Assembly: GCF_003096075.1 (NCBI RefSeq)
Contig: NZ_CP015449.1
Coordinates: forward strand, 806,001-870,000
Direction of reading: 5' to 3'
Source: Dietzia lutea
Lineage (GTDB): Bacteria; Actinomycetota; Actinomycetes; Mycobacteriales; Mycobacteriaceae
DNA: 64,000 bases
Of this stretch, positions 35,181 to 43,948 are shown in pieces (position 1 is the first letter of the stretch; each line of letters opens with the position of its first letter). The notes below the pieces were generated by a model. It was given only the letters and a program-made list of their open reading frames with translations. It made no database searches and was not told where the DNA came from. The position numbers and the translations under genes were made by a program.

Positions 35181-36098
35181 ATGACGCAGCAGTCCCTGGA
35201 CGCCGATCTGTCGCTGGACGGGCGGGTCGCCGTCGTGACCGGGTCGGGCTCCGGTCTCGGTGCCGCGGAGGCGGTCGAGCTGGCCCGTTCCGGCGCGGCG
35301 GCGGTCGTCATCAACGACATCCGGTCCTCCGAGGCCACGGACTCGGTGATCGCGGACATCGAGGCCGCCGGCGCCAGGGCGGAGCTCGTCGTGGGCGACG
35401 TCTCCGAGCGGGAGACCGCGGACGCCATGGTATCGGCCGCGCTCGGGCTGGGCGGGCTGCACGTCGTGGTGAACAACGCGGGCATCACCCGCGACAAGAT
35501 GCTGTTCAACATGTCGGACGAGGATTTCGACGCGGTGGTCAAGGTGCACCTGCGCGGGCACTTCCTGCTGACCCGTAACGCGGCCGCCCACTGGCGGGCC
35601 GAGAGCAAGAAGGCGGAGGGGCCCGTCTTCGGGCGACTGATCAACACCTCGTCCGAGGCCGGGCTCTTCGGCCCTCCCGGGCAGGCGAACTACGGTGCGG
35701 CCAAGGCGGGTATCACGGCCCTGACCCTGTCCGCGGCCCGGGTGCTCGAGCGCATCGGGTGCACGGCCAACGCGATCGCGCCGCGCGGCCGCACCGGTAT
35801 GACCGAGGGTGTCTTCGAGGCGTGGGACGAGTCAGAGGGACCGGACCCGCTCTCCCCGGATCGTGTCGCCGACCTCGTGTCGTACCTGGCCTCGCCGGCG
35901 GCGGCACAGGTCAACGGCCAGCTGTTCGTGGTATACGGCGGGATGGTGGCCCTCGTCGAGGCGCCCGTGGTCGAGAAGCGGTTCGACGCCGCCGGCGGTG
36001 TGTGGGATCGCCGCGAGATCGCCGATGCGGTCTCCGGGCACTGGTCAGGCCGCCCGGAGGGCAAGTCCTTCTCCGCCGCGGAGATCATGAAGCTCTGA
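35181..36098 (+). CDS. SDR/hydroxyacyl-CoA dehydrogenase, Rv3502c (HSD4B)-like
   Basis: 305 residues. TGSGSGLG near 20-27, NNAGITRDKMLF near 100-111 and YGAAK near 165-169. The ITRDKM motif is the mark of the multifunctional-enzyme-2 hydroxyacyl-CoA dehydrogenase class, and Rv3502c is its syntenic counterpart. It likely oxidises the 3-hydroxyacyl-CoA of the sterol side chain after EchA19. ATG 35181 has AAGGAG 10 bases before it. It shares the ferredoxin promoter and ends before a perfect hairpin at 36121. Confidence 0.88.
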   Translation: MTQQSLDADLSLDGRVAVVTGSGSGLGAAEAVELARSGAAAVVINDIRSSEATDSVIADIEAAGARAELVVGDVSERETADAMVSAALGLGGLHVVVNNAGITRDKMLFNMSDEDFDAVVKVHLRGHFLLTRNAAAHWRAESKKAEGPVFGRLINTSSEAGLFGPPGQANYGAAKAGITALTLSAARVLERIGCTANAIAPRGRTGMTEGVFEAWDESEGPDPLSPDRVADLVSYLASPAAAQVNGQLFVVYGGMVALVEAPVVEKRFDAAGGVWDRREIADAVSGHWSGRPEGKSFSAAEIMKL

Positions 36099-36120
36099 CC
36101 CGGGCCCCGACCCGTGGGAC

Positions 36121-36157
36121 GTCCCCGGTGTGATCGCGAGTCGATCACACCGGGGAC
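36121..36157 (+). terminator. Strong terminator after the Rv3502c-like gene
   Basis: A perfect 16-bp stem (36121-36136 with 36142-36157, starting GTCCCCGGTGTGATCG) closes a 5-base loop and is followed by GACTTGTATCC. It separates the ferredoxin operon from the mce4 operon. The rest of the 267-base gap holds the KstR box and promoter. Confidence 0.85.
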
Positions 36158-36243
36158 GACTTGTATCCCCACCTGCCGTGTTAGATTCCCCGGACACTGC
36201 AGGCGGGGCCTCCGGACGGGGGTGAGGGGAAGCCCTTGCCACA

Positions 36244-36257
36244 TAGAACGCGTTCTA
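36244..36257 (+). promoter_or_regulatory. KstR operator of the mce4 operon
   Basis: TAGAACGCGTTCTA, perfect palindrome and motif match. TACTGT (36260-36265), a TANNNT -10, begins 3 bases after it, giving an expected leader of about 90 bases before yrbE4A. A bound repressor would cover the promoter. Confidence 0.88.
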
Positions 36258-36365
36258 GATACTGTGTAACCGCTATCACACCGAAATGGTCACTTGTTCA
36301 GCGGTTCGGCTCGCGTGGCCCGGTGTCGCGTGGTCCGGGGGGATGACAGACAGAAGGGGGCACCA

Positions 36366-37130
36366 ATGGCGAGAGTCCTCGATGCACCGCTCAAGGGCAT
36401 CGGCGAGTTCTTCGCCATGACCCTCGACACGTTCGTCTCCTTCCCTTCGATCGTCCGCCAGGGCCGCGAGTTCATCGAGCAGTCCTGGTTCATCGCCCGC
36501 GTGTCGACCATGGCCACCGTGCTCGTGGCCATCCCGTTCACGGTCCTGGTGAGCTTCACCCTCAACATCCTGCTGCGTGAGATCGGCGCGGCCGACCTGT
36601 CGGGAGCCGGCGCCGCGCTGGGTGCCGTCACCCAGGTCGGGCCGATGGTCACCGTCCTCATCGTCGCGGGCGCGGGGGCGACCGCCATCTGTGCCGACCT
36701 CGGCGCGCGCACCATCCGCGAGGAGATCGACGCGATGGAGGTGCTGGGGATCGACCCGGTGAAGCGGCTCGTCGTGCCGCGCGTGGCGGCCTCGACGTTC
36801 GTCGCGCTGTTGCTCAACGGGCTGGTGTGCACGATCGGCATCCTCGGCGGCTTCCTGTTCTCCGTGCTGCTGCAGGGCGTCAACCCGGGCGCCTTCGTCA
36901 ACGGCATCACCCTCCTGACCGGGCTCGGCGAGCTGATCCTCGCGCAGATCAAGGCCGGCGTGTTCGGGATGCTGGCGGGGCTCGTCGCCTGCTACAAGGG
37001 GCTCTACGTCCGCGGCGGGCCGAAGGAGGTCGGCAGCGCGGTCAACGAGACCGTCGTCTTCGCCTTCATGTGCCTGTTCGTGGTCAACACCGTCATCACC
37101 GCCGTCGGCGTCAAGGTCCTGGGGGCGTGA
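36366..37130 (+). CDS. yrbE4A: YrbE4A, permease subunit of the Mce4 sterol importer
   Basis: 254 residues, exactly the length of M. tuberculosis YrbE4A (Rv3501c). MlaE/YrbE-type permease with about five membrane helices and the conserved cytoplasmic coupling segment CADLGARTIREEIDAMEVLG near 103-122 (EExDAxxxLG box). With YrbE4B it forms the membrane channel of an ABC-type importer driven by an MceG ATPase (not in this window). ATG 36366 follows AGAAGGGGG. First gene of the mce4 operon. Confidence 0.93.
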   Translation: MARVLDAPLKGIGEFFAMTLDTFVSFPSIVRQGREFIEQSWFIARVSTMATVLVAIPFTVLVSFTLNILLREIGAADLSGAGAALGAVTQVGPMVTVLIVAGAGATAICADLGARTIREEIDAMEVLGIDPVKRLVVPRVAASTFVALLLNGLVCTIGILGGFLFSVLLQGVNPGAFVNGITLLTGLGELILAQIKAGVFGMLAGLVACYKGLYVRGGPKEVGSAVNETVVFAFMCLFVVNTVITAVGVKVLGA

Positions 37131-37131
37131 C

Positions 37132-37983
37132 ATGGCGGTGATCGAGACCGCCCGGTTCCCGCGACTGTCACGGGCCCGGAACTCCGCGGTCAAGAGCTTC
37201 GACGACTTCGGCGACCACGCGCTGTTCTTCTGGCGCGCGCTGGTGGCGACGCCGCGCGCGCTGACCCAGTACCCCAAGGAGACCCTCCGGCTGATCGCCG
37301 AGATCGCGATGGGGACGGGCGCGCTGGCGATGATCGGCGGCACCGTCGTGATCGTCGCCTTCCTCACCCTCGCCACCGGCGGCGTGATCGCCGTCCAGGG
37401 CTTCTCGTCTCTCACGGACGTGGGCGTGGAGGCGCTCACCGGGTTCTTCGCCGCCTTCATCAACGTCCGGATCGCGGCGCCCGTGATCGCGGGCATCGGG
37501 CTCGCGGCGACGATCGGGGCCGGCGCGACGGCACAACTGGGCGCGATGCGGGTCTCCGAGGAGATCGACGCCCTCGAGGTCATGGCGATCGACTCGATCA
37601 CCTACCTGGTCTCCACCCGCATCGTCGCGGGGATGATCGCGGTGGTGCCGCTGTACTCGCTGGCCGTGATCGCGTCGTTCCTCGCCAGCCGGTTCGCGAC
37701 GGTGGAGATCTACGGCCAGTCGGGCGGCGTCTACGACCACTACTTCTCGACGTTCCTCATCCCGACGGACATCCTGTGGTCCTTCGTACAGGCCATCGCC
37801 ATGGCTATCACGATCATGCTCATCCACACCTACTACGGCTACAACGCGGCCGGTGGCCCCGCCGGTGTCGGCTCGGCCGTCGGCAACGCGGTGCGCACCT
37901 CGCTCATCGCCGTGGTGACCGTGACCCTTCTCGTCTCGCTCGCGATCTACGGCGGAGACGGCAACTTCAACCTGTCGGGATAG
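37132..37983 (+). CDS. yrbE4B: YrbE4B, permease subunit of the Mce4 sterol importer
   Basis: 283 residues. About six membrane helices and the coupling box QLGAMRVSEEIDALEVMAID near 134-153, which docks on the ATPase. The N-terminal ~45 residues are cytoplasmic. It starts 1 base after the yrbE4A stop. Together the YrbE4 pair carries sterol across the inner membrane while Mce4A-F bridge the periplasm and outer layer. Confidence 0.93.
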   Translation: MAVIETARFPRLSRARNSAVKSFDDFGDHALFFWRALVATPRALTQYPKETLRLIAEIAMGTGALAMIGGTVVIVAFLTLATGGVIAVQGFSSLTDVGVEALTGFFAAFINVRIAAPVIAGIGLAATIGAGATAQLGAMRVSEEIDALEVMAIDSITYLVSTRIVAGMIAVVPLYSLAVIASFLASRFATVEIYGQSGGVYDHYFSTFLIPTDILWSFVQAIAMAITIMLIHTYYGYNAAGGPAGVGSAVGNAVRTSLIAVVTVTLLVSLAIYGGDGNFNLSG

Positions 37984-37992
37984 GAGACGGAC

Positions 37993-39231
37993 ATGGCGAG
38001 GACGGTGAGTCAGAGCGACACCGGGCCCAGGCGCATCGCGGGCGCGTGCCTCGCGGTGTTCCTCGTCGCGGTGATCGCGCTGTCCCTCCTGCTGTTCGGC
38101 CGGGCGTTCGACGACCGCGTGCCGTTGACGGTGCGCAGCGACCGCGCGGGACTGGTCATGGAGGCGGACGCGAAGGTCCGGTCCCGCGGTGTGGAGATCG
38201 GCAACGTCACCGACATCCGGCAGGAGTTCGACGGCGCGACGATAGAGATCGAGGTCGACCCGGCCGCGCTCGAGGCCGTCCCGTCCAACGCGGTGGTGTC
38301 CATCGGCTCCAACACCGTCTTCGGCGCCAAGTCCGTGGACTTCGAACCGCCGGCCGTCCCGGCACCGACGCCGCTGGCAGCGGGCGCGGTCGTGGAGACC
38401 TCGCGGGTCACCACGGAGGTCAACACCCTGTTCGAGGACCTGTCCGACCTGCTCCTGGCGATCGAGCCGGAGAAGCTCAACGCCACGCTCGGCGCGGTCT
38501 CCGGGGCGGTGGACGGACGCGGCGAGCAGGTCGGCCGGACGATCACCGACCTGCGCTCCTACCTCGAGGAGATCAACCCGCAGATCGAGGCGCTCCAGCG
38601 GGATCTGGCCAAGGGGTCGCGCGTGGCCAACCTCTACGCCGACGTCACGCCGGACATCATGCGGCTGCTCGACTCGGGTACGGACGTCGGCGCCAACGTG
38701 GTCAACAACCAGGCCCGGTTCGAGCAGCTCCTCGCCGCGTCCATCGGGACGGGGGAGACCGGGAAGCGGCTGTTGGCCGAGAACGGCGACGAGCTCGTCA
38801 AGACGCTGTCCGATCTCCGCGCGTCGACGAGTCTGCTCTACGAGTACTCGCCGATGGTCACCTGTCTGATCGTCGGTCTGAACCAGGGCGTCGAGGGCGC
38901 GATGTCGGCGTTCGGTGGTAAGGACCAGCCCGGCCTCGTGTTCAAGGCCGGCTTCCAGCAGGGCGCCCGCGCGTACGAGTACCCCAAGGACCTGCCGAAG
39001 GTCAACGCGAGCACCGGTCCCAACTGCTACGGACTGCCGTTCCCGGACCCCGAGGCCCACACTCCCTTCATCGTCACCGACACCGGATCCAACCCCGTGG
39101 AGGGCATGCCCGACGTGTTCACCTCTCGACCCGCCCCGCTGTTCGGCCCGCTGCGGCCCACGGAGCCGGGCCAGCCCGCGCCGCCGACCCTGCTCCAGGT
39201 CATGCTCGGCATGGACGGGGAGACCCCGTGA
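37993..39231 (+). CDS. mce4A: Mce4A, Mce-family sterol-import protein
   Basis: 412 residues. N-terminal anchor helix (~15-37), MCE/MlaD domain (~40-120) and a long alpha-helical tail predicted to form part of the hexameric tunnel. In M. tuberculosis Mce4A (Rv3499c, 400) is needed for cholesterol uptake. The C-terminal domain carries Cys residues near 293 and 345 and ends in a Pro-rich stretch. Ribosome site GGAGACGG lies just before ATG 37993. Its last bases overlap the mce4B GTG. Confidence 0.93.
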   Translation: MARTVSQSDTGPRRIAGACLAVFLVAVIALSLLLFGRAFDDRVPLTVRSDRAGLVMEADAKVRSRGVEIGNVTDIRQEFDGATIEIEVDPAALEAVPSNAVVSIGSNTVFGAKSVDFEPPAVPAPTPLAAGAVVETSRVTTEVNTLFEDLSDLLLAIEPEKLNATLGAVSGAVDGRGEQVGRTITDLRSYLEEINPQIEALQRDLAKGSRVANLYADVTPDIMRLLDSGTDVGANVVNNQARFEQLLAASIGTGETGKRLLAENGDELVKTLSDLRASTSLLYEYSPMVTCLIVGLNQGVEGAMSAFGGKDQPGLVFKAGFQQGARAYEYPKDLPKVNASTGPNCYGLPFPDPEAHTPFIVTDTGSNPVEGMPDVFTSRPAPLFGPLRPTEPGQPAPPTLLQVMLGMDGETP

Positions 39232-40283
39232 GCGCCGCGCGCGCATCGACGCGCGGAGGCAGGGCGACACTGGTCAAGCTCGCCATCTTCACCACCGTCA
39301 TGGCGCTCGTGCTGGCCGCGCTCGTCGTGGTGTTCAGTGAGTACCGGTCGGGGGACTACGAGCGGTACAACGCCGCGTTCACCGACGTCTCCGGGTTGGA
39401 GACCGGGGACAAGGTGCGCATCGCGGGCGTCGAGGTCGGCAAGGTCGACCGTATCGACCTCGCGGAGGGCAACACCGCCGACGTGCGTTTCACCGTCGCC
39501 GGGGACCAGATCGTCCACGTCAGCACCGAAGCCGTCGTGCGCTACGAGAATCTCACCGGAGACCGCTACCTCGAGCTCCGGCGGGGCGAGGGGGACCAGT
39601 CGCCGCTCGAGCCGGGTGGCTCGCTGCCGATCTCCCAGACCTCGCCCGCTCTCGACCTCGACGCGCTGCTCGGCGGGTTCCGGCCGCTTTTCCGGGCCCT
39701 CGACCCCGGTCAGGTCAACCAGCTGTCGGAGTCCATTGTCAAGGTGTTCCAGGGGGAGGCCGGAACCGTCCAGGACCTGCTGGCCTCGACGTCGTCCCTC
39801 ACGCAGACCATCGCCGACCGCGACCAGCTGATCGGGGACGTCATCACCAACCTCAACGCGGTGCTCACGACGGTCGCGGACAACCAGGAGAACGTCGACA
39901 CGATCGTCGACGACCTCCAGCAGCTCGTCTCCGGCCTGTCCGCCAACTCGAACCAGATCGGCGAGTCCGTCACCCGACTCAACGACGCGAGCGCCAACAT
40001 GACGACCCTCCTGTCCGACGTCCGGCCCGCCCTGCGGGAGGACGTCGCCCAGATCGACCGCGTGGCCCAGTTGATCAACGAGGACGAGCCGTTCGTGGAG
40101 AACGTCATCAACCGGCTGCCGAGCGACTTCGAGAAGATGGGCCGGCTCGGCATCTACGGCAGCTTCTTCCAGTTCTACCTCTGCGGCGTGATCGTGCAGA
40201 TCACGAACCCGGCCACGGGCAAGGGTGTCTACCTGCCGCAGTACGAGCAGACGACGGGACGGTGTTCGTTCCCCGATGAGTGA
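39228..40283 (+). CDS. mce4B: Mce4B, Mce-family sterol-import protein
   Basis: 351 residues. Anchor helix ~14-36, MCE domain ~40-120 with VSGLETGDKVRIAGVEVGKV (the V-G turn typical of MlaD folds), then a helical tail and a C-terminal YLCGVIVQITNP segment. GTG 39228 overlaps the mce4A stop (GTGA). M. tuberculosis Mce4B (Rv3498c) is of the same length. The last 8 bases overlap mce4C. Confidence 0.92.
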   Translation: MSAARASTRGGRATLVKLAIFTTVMALVLAALVVVFSEYRSGDYERYNAAFTDVSGLETGDKVRIAGVEVGKVDRIDLAEGNTADVRFTVAGDQIVHVSTEAVVRYENLTGDRYLELRRGEGDQSPLEPGGSLPISQTSPALDLDALLGGFRPLFRALDPGQVNQLSESIVKVFQGEAGTVQDLLASTSSLTQTIADRDQLIGDVITNLNAVLTTVADNQENVDTIVDDLQQLVSGLSANSNQIGESVTRLNDASANMTTLLSDVRPALREDVAQIDRVAQLINEDEPFVENVINRLPSDFEKMGRLGIYGSFFQFYLCGVIVQITNPATGKGVYLPQYEQTTGRCSFPDE

Positions 40284-41424
40284 CAACACGGACATGACGC
40301 CGCCCAAGGCGCCCCGGGGCCAGCTCCGGTTCCGCGACCGCGACCCGGTCAGGACCGGCATCTGGGGCGCGGTCGGGGTGGTCGTCCTCATGGGTGTCTC
40401 CCTGAACTACGACCGCATCCCGTACGTCAACGGCATGCGCGGGGCGACGGCGTACGTGGCCGACGCCGCCGGGCTCGACACCGGCGACGAGGTCCAGGTC
40501 GCGGGTATGGCGGTGGGGTCGGTCCGCGGGATCGATCTCGACGGGGACCGTGTCCGGGTCCGATTCGACATCGACACCGACGTCGCCCTCGGAGCGGACA
40601 CCACGGCCCAGATCAAGACCGATTCGATCCTCGGGCGCCGCGCCCTCGGCGTCTACTCCGACGGCCGCGGCGAGCTCGAGGACAACACGATCCCGCTCGA
40701 GAAGACCTCGGTCCCGTACTCGCTGACCTCCGCCCTCGGCGATCTCAGCGACACGGTGGAGGCCATGGACACCGACAAGGTCGACGAGGCGCTGACCGTG
40801 CTCGCGGAGACCATGGAGGGATCGTCCCCCGAGGTCCGCGGCGCCATCGACGGCATCACCCGGCTGTCGCGGTCCCTCAACGAGCGTGACGAGGCCGTCC
40901 GGGAGTTGCTCGACAAGGCGGCCGGGACGACGGATGTGCTGGGCAGGCGCAGTGACCAGATCAACCAGCTGATGGTCGACGGAAACACGCTGTTCGTCCA
41001 GCTCGACCTGCGCCGGCGCGCGCTGAGCGAGTTGATCGTCAACATCGACGAGCTCTCGCGCCAGCTCTCGGGCGTCGTACAGGACAACGAGGCGCAGCTC
41101 GGGCCCGCGCTCGACAAGCTCGAGCGGGTCACCGACCTGCTCATCCGCAACAAGGACGACATCGATCTGGGACTGCGCCGGATCATCCCGTTCTCCACGG
41201 CCCTCAGCGAGGCCGTCGCCTCCGGACCGTGGTTCAACGCCTACGTCTCCAACCTGTCGATTGGCCAGTACCAGCAGACCATCCTCCGTGATCTCATGCC
41301 GCTCATCGACGATCGTGTCCAGCCCGAGCCCGGGCTCGTCACCGAACCGACCCTTCCGGGATACCCGGGCTTGACCTTCATGGACCAGCACCCCGGTTGG
41401 GGCGAGAAGAGGTTGCCCCGATGA
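40276..41424 (+). CDS. mce4C: Mce4C, Mce-family sterol-import protein
   Basis: 382 residues, about 25 more than M. tuberculosis Mce4C (357), mostly a charged N-terminal lead with Pro and Arg/Asp runs before the anchor helix (~32-50). MCE domain ~55-135 contains AGLDTGDEVQVAGMAVGSV. A helical tail follows. ATG 40276 lies inside the end of mce4B (8-base overlap); in-frame codons further up are mce4B shadow. Confidence 0.92.
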   Translation: MSDNTDMTPPKAPRGQLRFRDRDPVRTGIWGAVGVVVLMGVSLNYDRIPYVNGMRGATAYVADAAGLDTGDEVQVAGMAVGSVRGIDLDGDRVRVRFDIDTDVALGADTTAQIKTDSILGRRALGVYSDGRGELEDNTIPLEKTSVPYSLTSALGDLSDTVEAMDTDKVDEALTVLAETMEGSSPEVRGAIDGITRLSRSLNERDEAVRELLDKAAGTTDVLGRRSDQINQLMVDGNTLFVQLDLRRRALSELIVNIDELSRQLSGVVQDNEAQLGPALDKLERVTDLLIRNKDDIDLGLRRIIPFSTALSEAVASGPWFNAYVSNLSIGQYQQTILRDLMPLIDDRVQPEPGLVTEPTLPGYPGLTFMDQHPGWGEKRLPR

Positions 41425-42686
41425 GCCGATTCCTGTCCTCCACAGCCGGCAAGGTGGTGGCGCTGCTCGCCGTGGTGGCGCTCGTCGTCGGCGCGGTGTG
41501 GCTGCTCACCGGCCGCACCAAGACGATCACCGCCTTCTTCGAGTCCACCCGGGGCGTCTACGAGGACGACACGGTCCGCGTGCTGGGCGTGCGGGTCGGC
41601 CGGATCACCGACATCACCACCGAGGACGGCCTGTCCAAGGTGACGATGAAGGTCGACCGCGACGTCGAGATCCCCGCGGACGCCAACGCCCTGCTCGTGG
41701 CGCAGTCGCTCGTCGCGGAGCGCTTCGTGCAGCTCACCCCCGCCTTCACCGGCGGGGAGGAGATGGCCGACGGCGGGACGATCCCCGTCGAGCGCACGGC
41801 GGTGCCCGTCGAGTGGGACGGGGTCAAGGAACAGCTCATGAAGCTGTCCACCGCGCTCAGCCCGGCCGCGGGCGAGCAGACCGGCCCGCTCGGGGAGTTC
41901 GTCGAGTCGGCGGACGCGATGTTCGACGGCAACGGGGCCGAGATCCGCGACGCGCTCAGCGAGGTGTCGCAGACCATGTCGATCCTGTCCGACGGTCGCG
42001 AGAACCTCTTCACCACTCTCAAGAACCTGCAGCTGTTCGTCACGGCGCTGTCCCAGAGCGAGGAGCAGATCGTCTCATTCGGCGGTCGTCTCGCCAGCGT
42101 GTCACAGGTCCTGGGCGACCAGACCGGCGACATCGACGCCGCCCTGCGCGACCTCGACCTCGCGGTGATGGACATCAACCGCTTCCTGGAGAACCACGGG
42201 GACCGCGTCACGACCGCCGTCGACAAACTCGGCCGGGCCACCGAGGTCGTCCGCGACCGCCGGGCCGAGCTCGAGGGCGTGCTCCACGTGGGACCGACCG
42301 CGATGGCCAACTTCTACAACATCTACCGCCCGTACCAGGGAGTGCTGAACGGCGTGCTGGCCATGAACCAGATGGCGAACCCGACCAACTTCATCTGCGG
42401 CGCCATCGCCGGCCTGGCCAACAACCGGGCCGAGTCCGACGCCCAGCTGTGCGCGCAGTACATGGGTCCGCTGTTCAACTCGTTGACCTCCAACTACCCC
42501 TACGGTGCCGTCACCCCGCCCATCACCCCGACCGCGGAGCCGCACCAGATCGTCCAGGGGCAGAAGCCGGGGACCCAGACGCCGCCTGGGGTGCAGCCCG
42601 TGTCGGACCGGCCCGACCCGCTCGTCAACGTGGTCAACCGCGGCGACGACCTCACCGGCACCCTCCTCGTGACGGGGGGCGCGTGA
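41421..42686 (+). CDS. mce4D: Mce4D, Mce-family sterol-import protein
   Basis: 421 residues; anchor helix ~10-29, MCE domain ~32-115 with VLGVRVGRI, helical tail to ~330 and a Pro/Thr-rich C-terminus. ATG 41421 overlaps the mce4C stop (ATGA) and is preferred over an in-frame upstream start. It is somewhat shorter than M. tuberculosis Mce4D (451), mainly in the disordered tail. Confidence 0.92.
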   Translation: MSRFLSSTAGKVVALLAVVALVVGAVWLLTGRTKTITAFFESTRGVYEDDTVRVLGVRVGRITDITTEDGLSKVTMKVDRDVEIPADANALLVAQSLVAERFVQLTPAFTGGEEMADGGTIPVERTAVPVEWDGVKEQLMKLSTALSPAAGEQTGPLGEFVESADAMFDGNGAEIRDALSEVSQTMSILSDGRENLFTTLKNLQLFVTALSQSEEQIVSFGGRLASVSQVLGDQTGDIDAALRDLDLAVMDINRFLENHGDRVTTAVDKLGRATEVVRDRRAELEGVLHVGPTAMANFYNIYRPYQGVLNGVLAMNQMANPTNFICGAIAGLANNRAESDAQLCAQYMGPLFNSLTSNYPYGAVTPPITPTAEPHQIVQGQKPGTQTPPGVQPVSDRPDPLVNVVNRGDDLTGTLLVTGGA

Positions 42687-43948
42687 TGAGCGACAGGACG
42701 CACCGCTCCCGCGCCCTCGCCGCGGGGGCCCTCGGCGGGATCGTCCTGCTCACCGGCGCCGGCTGCGCGTGGGACGGTCTCAACTCGCTGCCGCTACCCG
42801 GTGCGCAGGGCAACGGTGACGGGGCCTACGAGATCACGATCGAGATGCCGAACGTCACCACCATCACCCGCAACTCGCCGGTCCGGGTCAACGATGTCAA
42901 CGTCGGGTCCATCACCGCGATGCGTGTCGAGGACTACACGGCGATCGTCACGGTCTCGCTCAACGAGGACGTCCGGCTCCCCGCCAACGCGCACGCCAAG
43001 ATCGGCCAGACCAGCCTCCTCGGGTCGCAGCACCTCGAGCTCTTCCCGCCCCCGGACGGCGACGAGCAGGGCACGTTGTCGGCCGGGGACGTCATCCCCC
43101 TGGAGCGGGCGGGCGTGTACCCGACCACCGAGCAGACGCTCTCGGCGCTGTCGGTCGTGCTCACCGATGGCGGCCTGGCCCAGTTCGAGACCATCGCGAA
43201 GGAGTTCAACACGGCCCTCGACGGTCGCGAGCTGGACACCAGGGAGGTCATCAACCAGCTGGAGACCACCGTCAGCGGTCTGGACGACCAGCGGGCCGAC
43301 ATCATCGCGGCCATGGAAGGGCTGGACCGGCTGGCTCGTCAGATCGACGAACAGAACGACACCCTGGCCAGGGCGCTGGCGCAGATGCCGGAGGCGGTGT
43401 CGCTGGTCAACGGCCAGAAACAGCAGCTCACCACAGCGCTCGTCTCGCTCGGCGACTTCGGTAACAAGGCCAACCAGATCATCGACGCGGGCGGCGGGCA
43501 GGATCTCGTGGACAACCTCCGCGACATCACCCCGGTCCTCGAGGGCCTCGCCAACGCTGGCCGCGACATGACCCGGGTGATGAGCTCCCTGATCACCTTC
43601 CCGTTCCCGCAGGCGGGCATCGACAACTTCCTGCGCGGCGACTACGCCAACCTCTACATCCACGCCGACGCGACGATGCCGCGACTGGCCGAATCGCTCC
43701 TGCTGGGCACCGAGTTCGGCAACAGGATGGCCGGGGTCGAGGGGTACCTGGGCCTCGCGCCCAACCCGCTGGCCAGCGCGGACCCGTTCTCACTGGACAT
43801 CCCGCGCCCGGACCCGCAGGCGGATCCGTACGCTGCGCCCGACCTCGCCGCCGGCGGCGATCCGGCGGCACCCGGTCCCGATGACCCCGCGGCGCCCGGG
43901 CCCGGCGGGGGCGGTCCGGACGCAGCGACCGAGGAGGCTCCCCGATGA
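42686..43948 (+). CDS. mce4E: Mce4E, lipoprotein subunit of the Mce4 importer (LprN-like)
   Basis: 420 residues. A lipoprotein signal peptide ends LLTGAGC with lipidated Cys27, as expected for the E subunit of every Mce operon (LprN in M. tuberculosis). MCE domain ~45-125 (NSPVRVNDVNVGSI), helical tail to ~330, and a ~45-residue C-terminal tail rich in Pro, Asp, Gly and Ala. ATG 42686 shares its A with the mce4D TGA. The disordered tail probably lies outside the tunnel. Confidence 0.93.
   Translation: MSDRTHRSRALAAGALGGIVLLTGAGCAWDGLNSLPLPGAQGNGDGAYEITIEMPNVTTITRNSPVRVNDVNVGSITAMRVEDYTAIVTVSLNEDVRLPANAHAKIGQTSLLGSQHLELFPPPDGDEQGTLSAGDVIPLERAGVYPTTEQTLSALSVVLTDGGLAQFETIAKEFNTALDGRELDTREVINQLETTVSGLDDQRADIIAAMEGLDRLARQIDEQNDTLARALAQMPEAVSLVNGQKQQLTTALVSLGDFGNKANQIIDAGGGQDLVDNLRDITPVLEGLANAGRDMTRVMSSLITFPFPQAGIDNFLRGDYANLYIHADATMPRLAESLLLGTEFGNRMAGVEGYLGLAPNPLASADPFSLDIPRPDPQADPYAAPDLAAGGDPAAPGPDDPAAPGPGGGGPDAATEEAPR

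Noticed and set aside
37168-39270. A 700-codon minus-strand frame opposite yrbE4B and mce4A
   Set aside because: Arg/His/Gly-rich shadow; the plus-strand genes are unambiguous.
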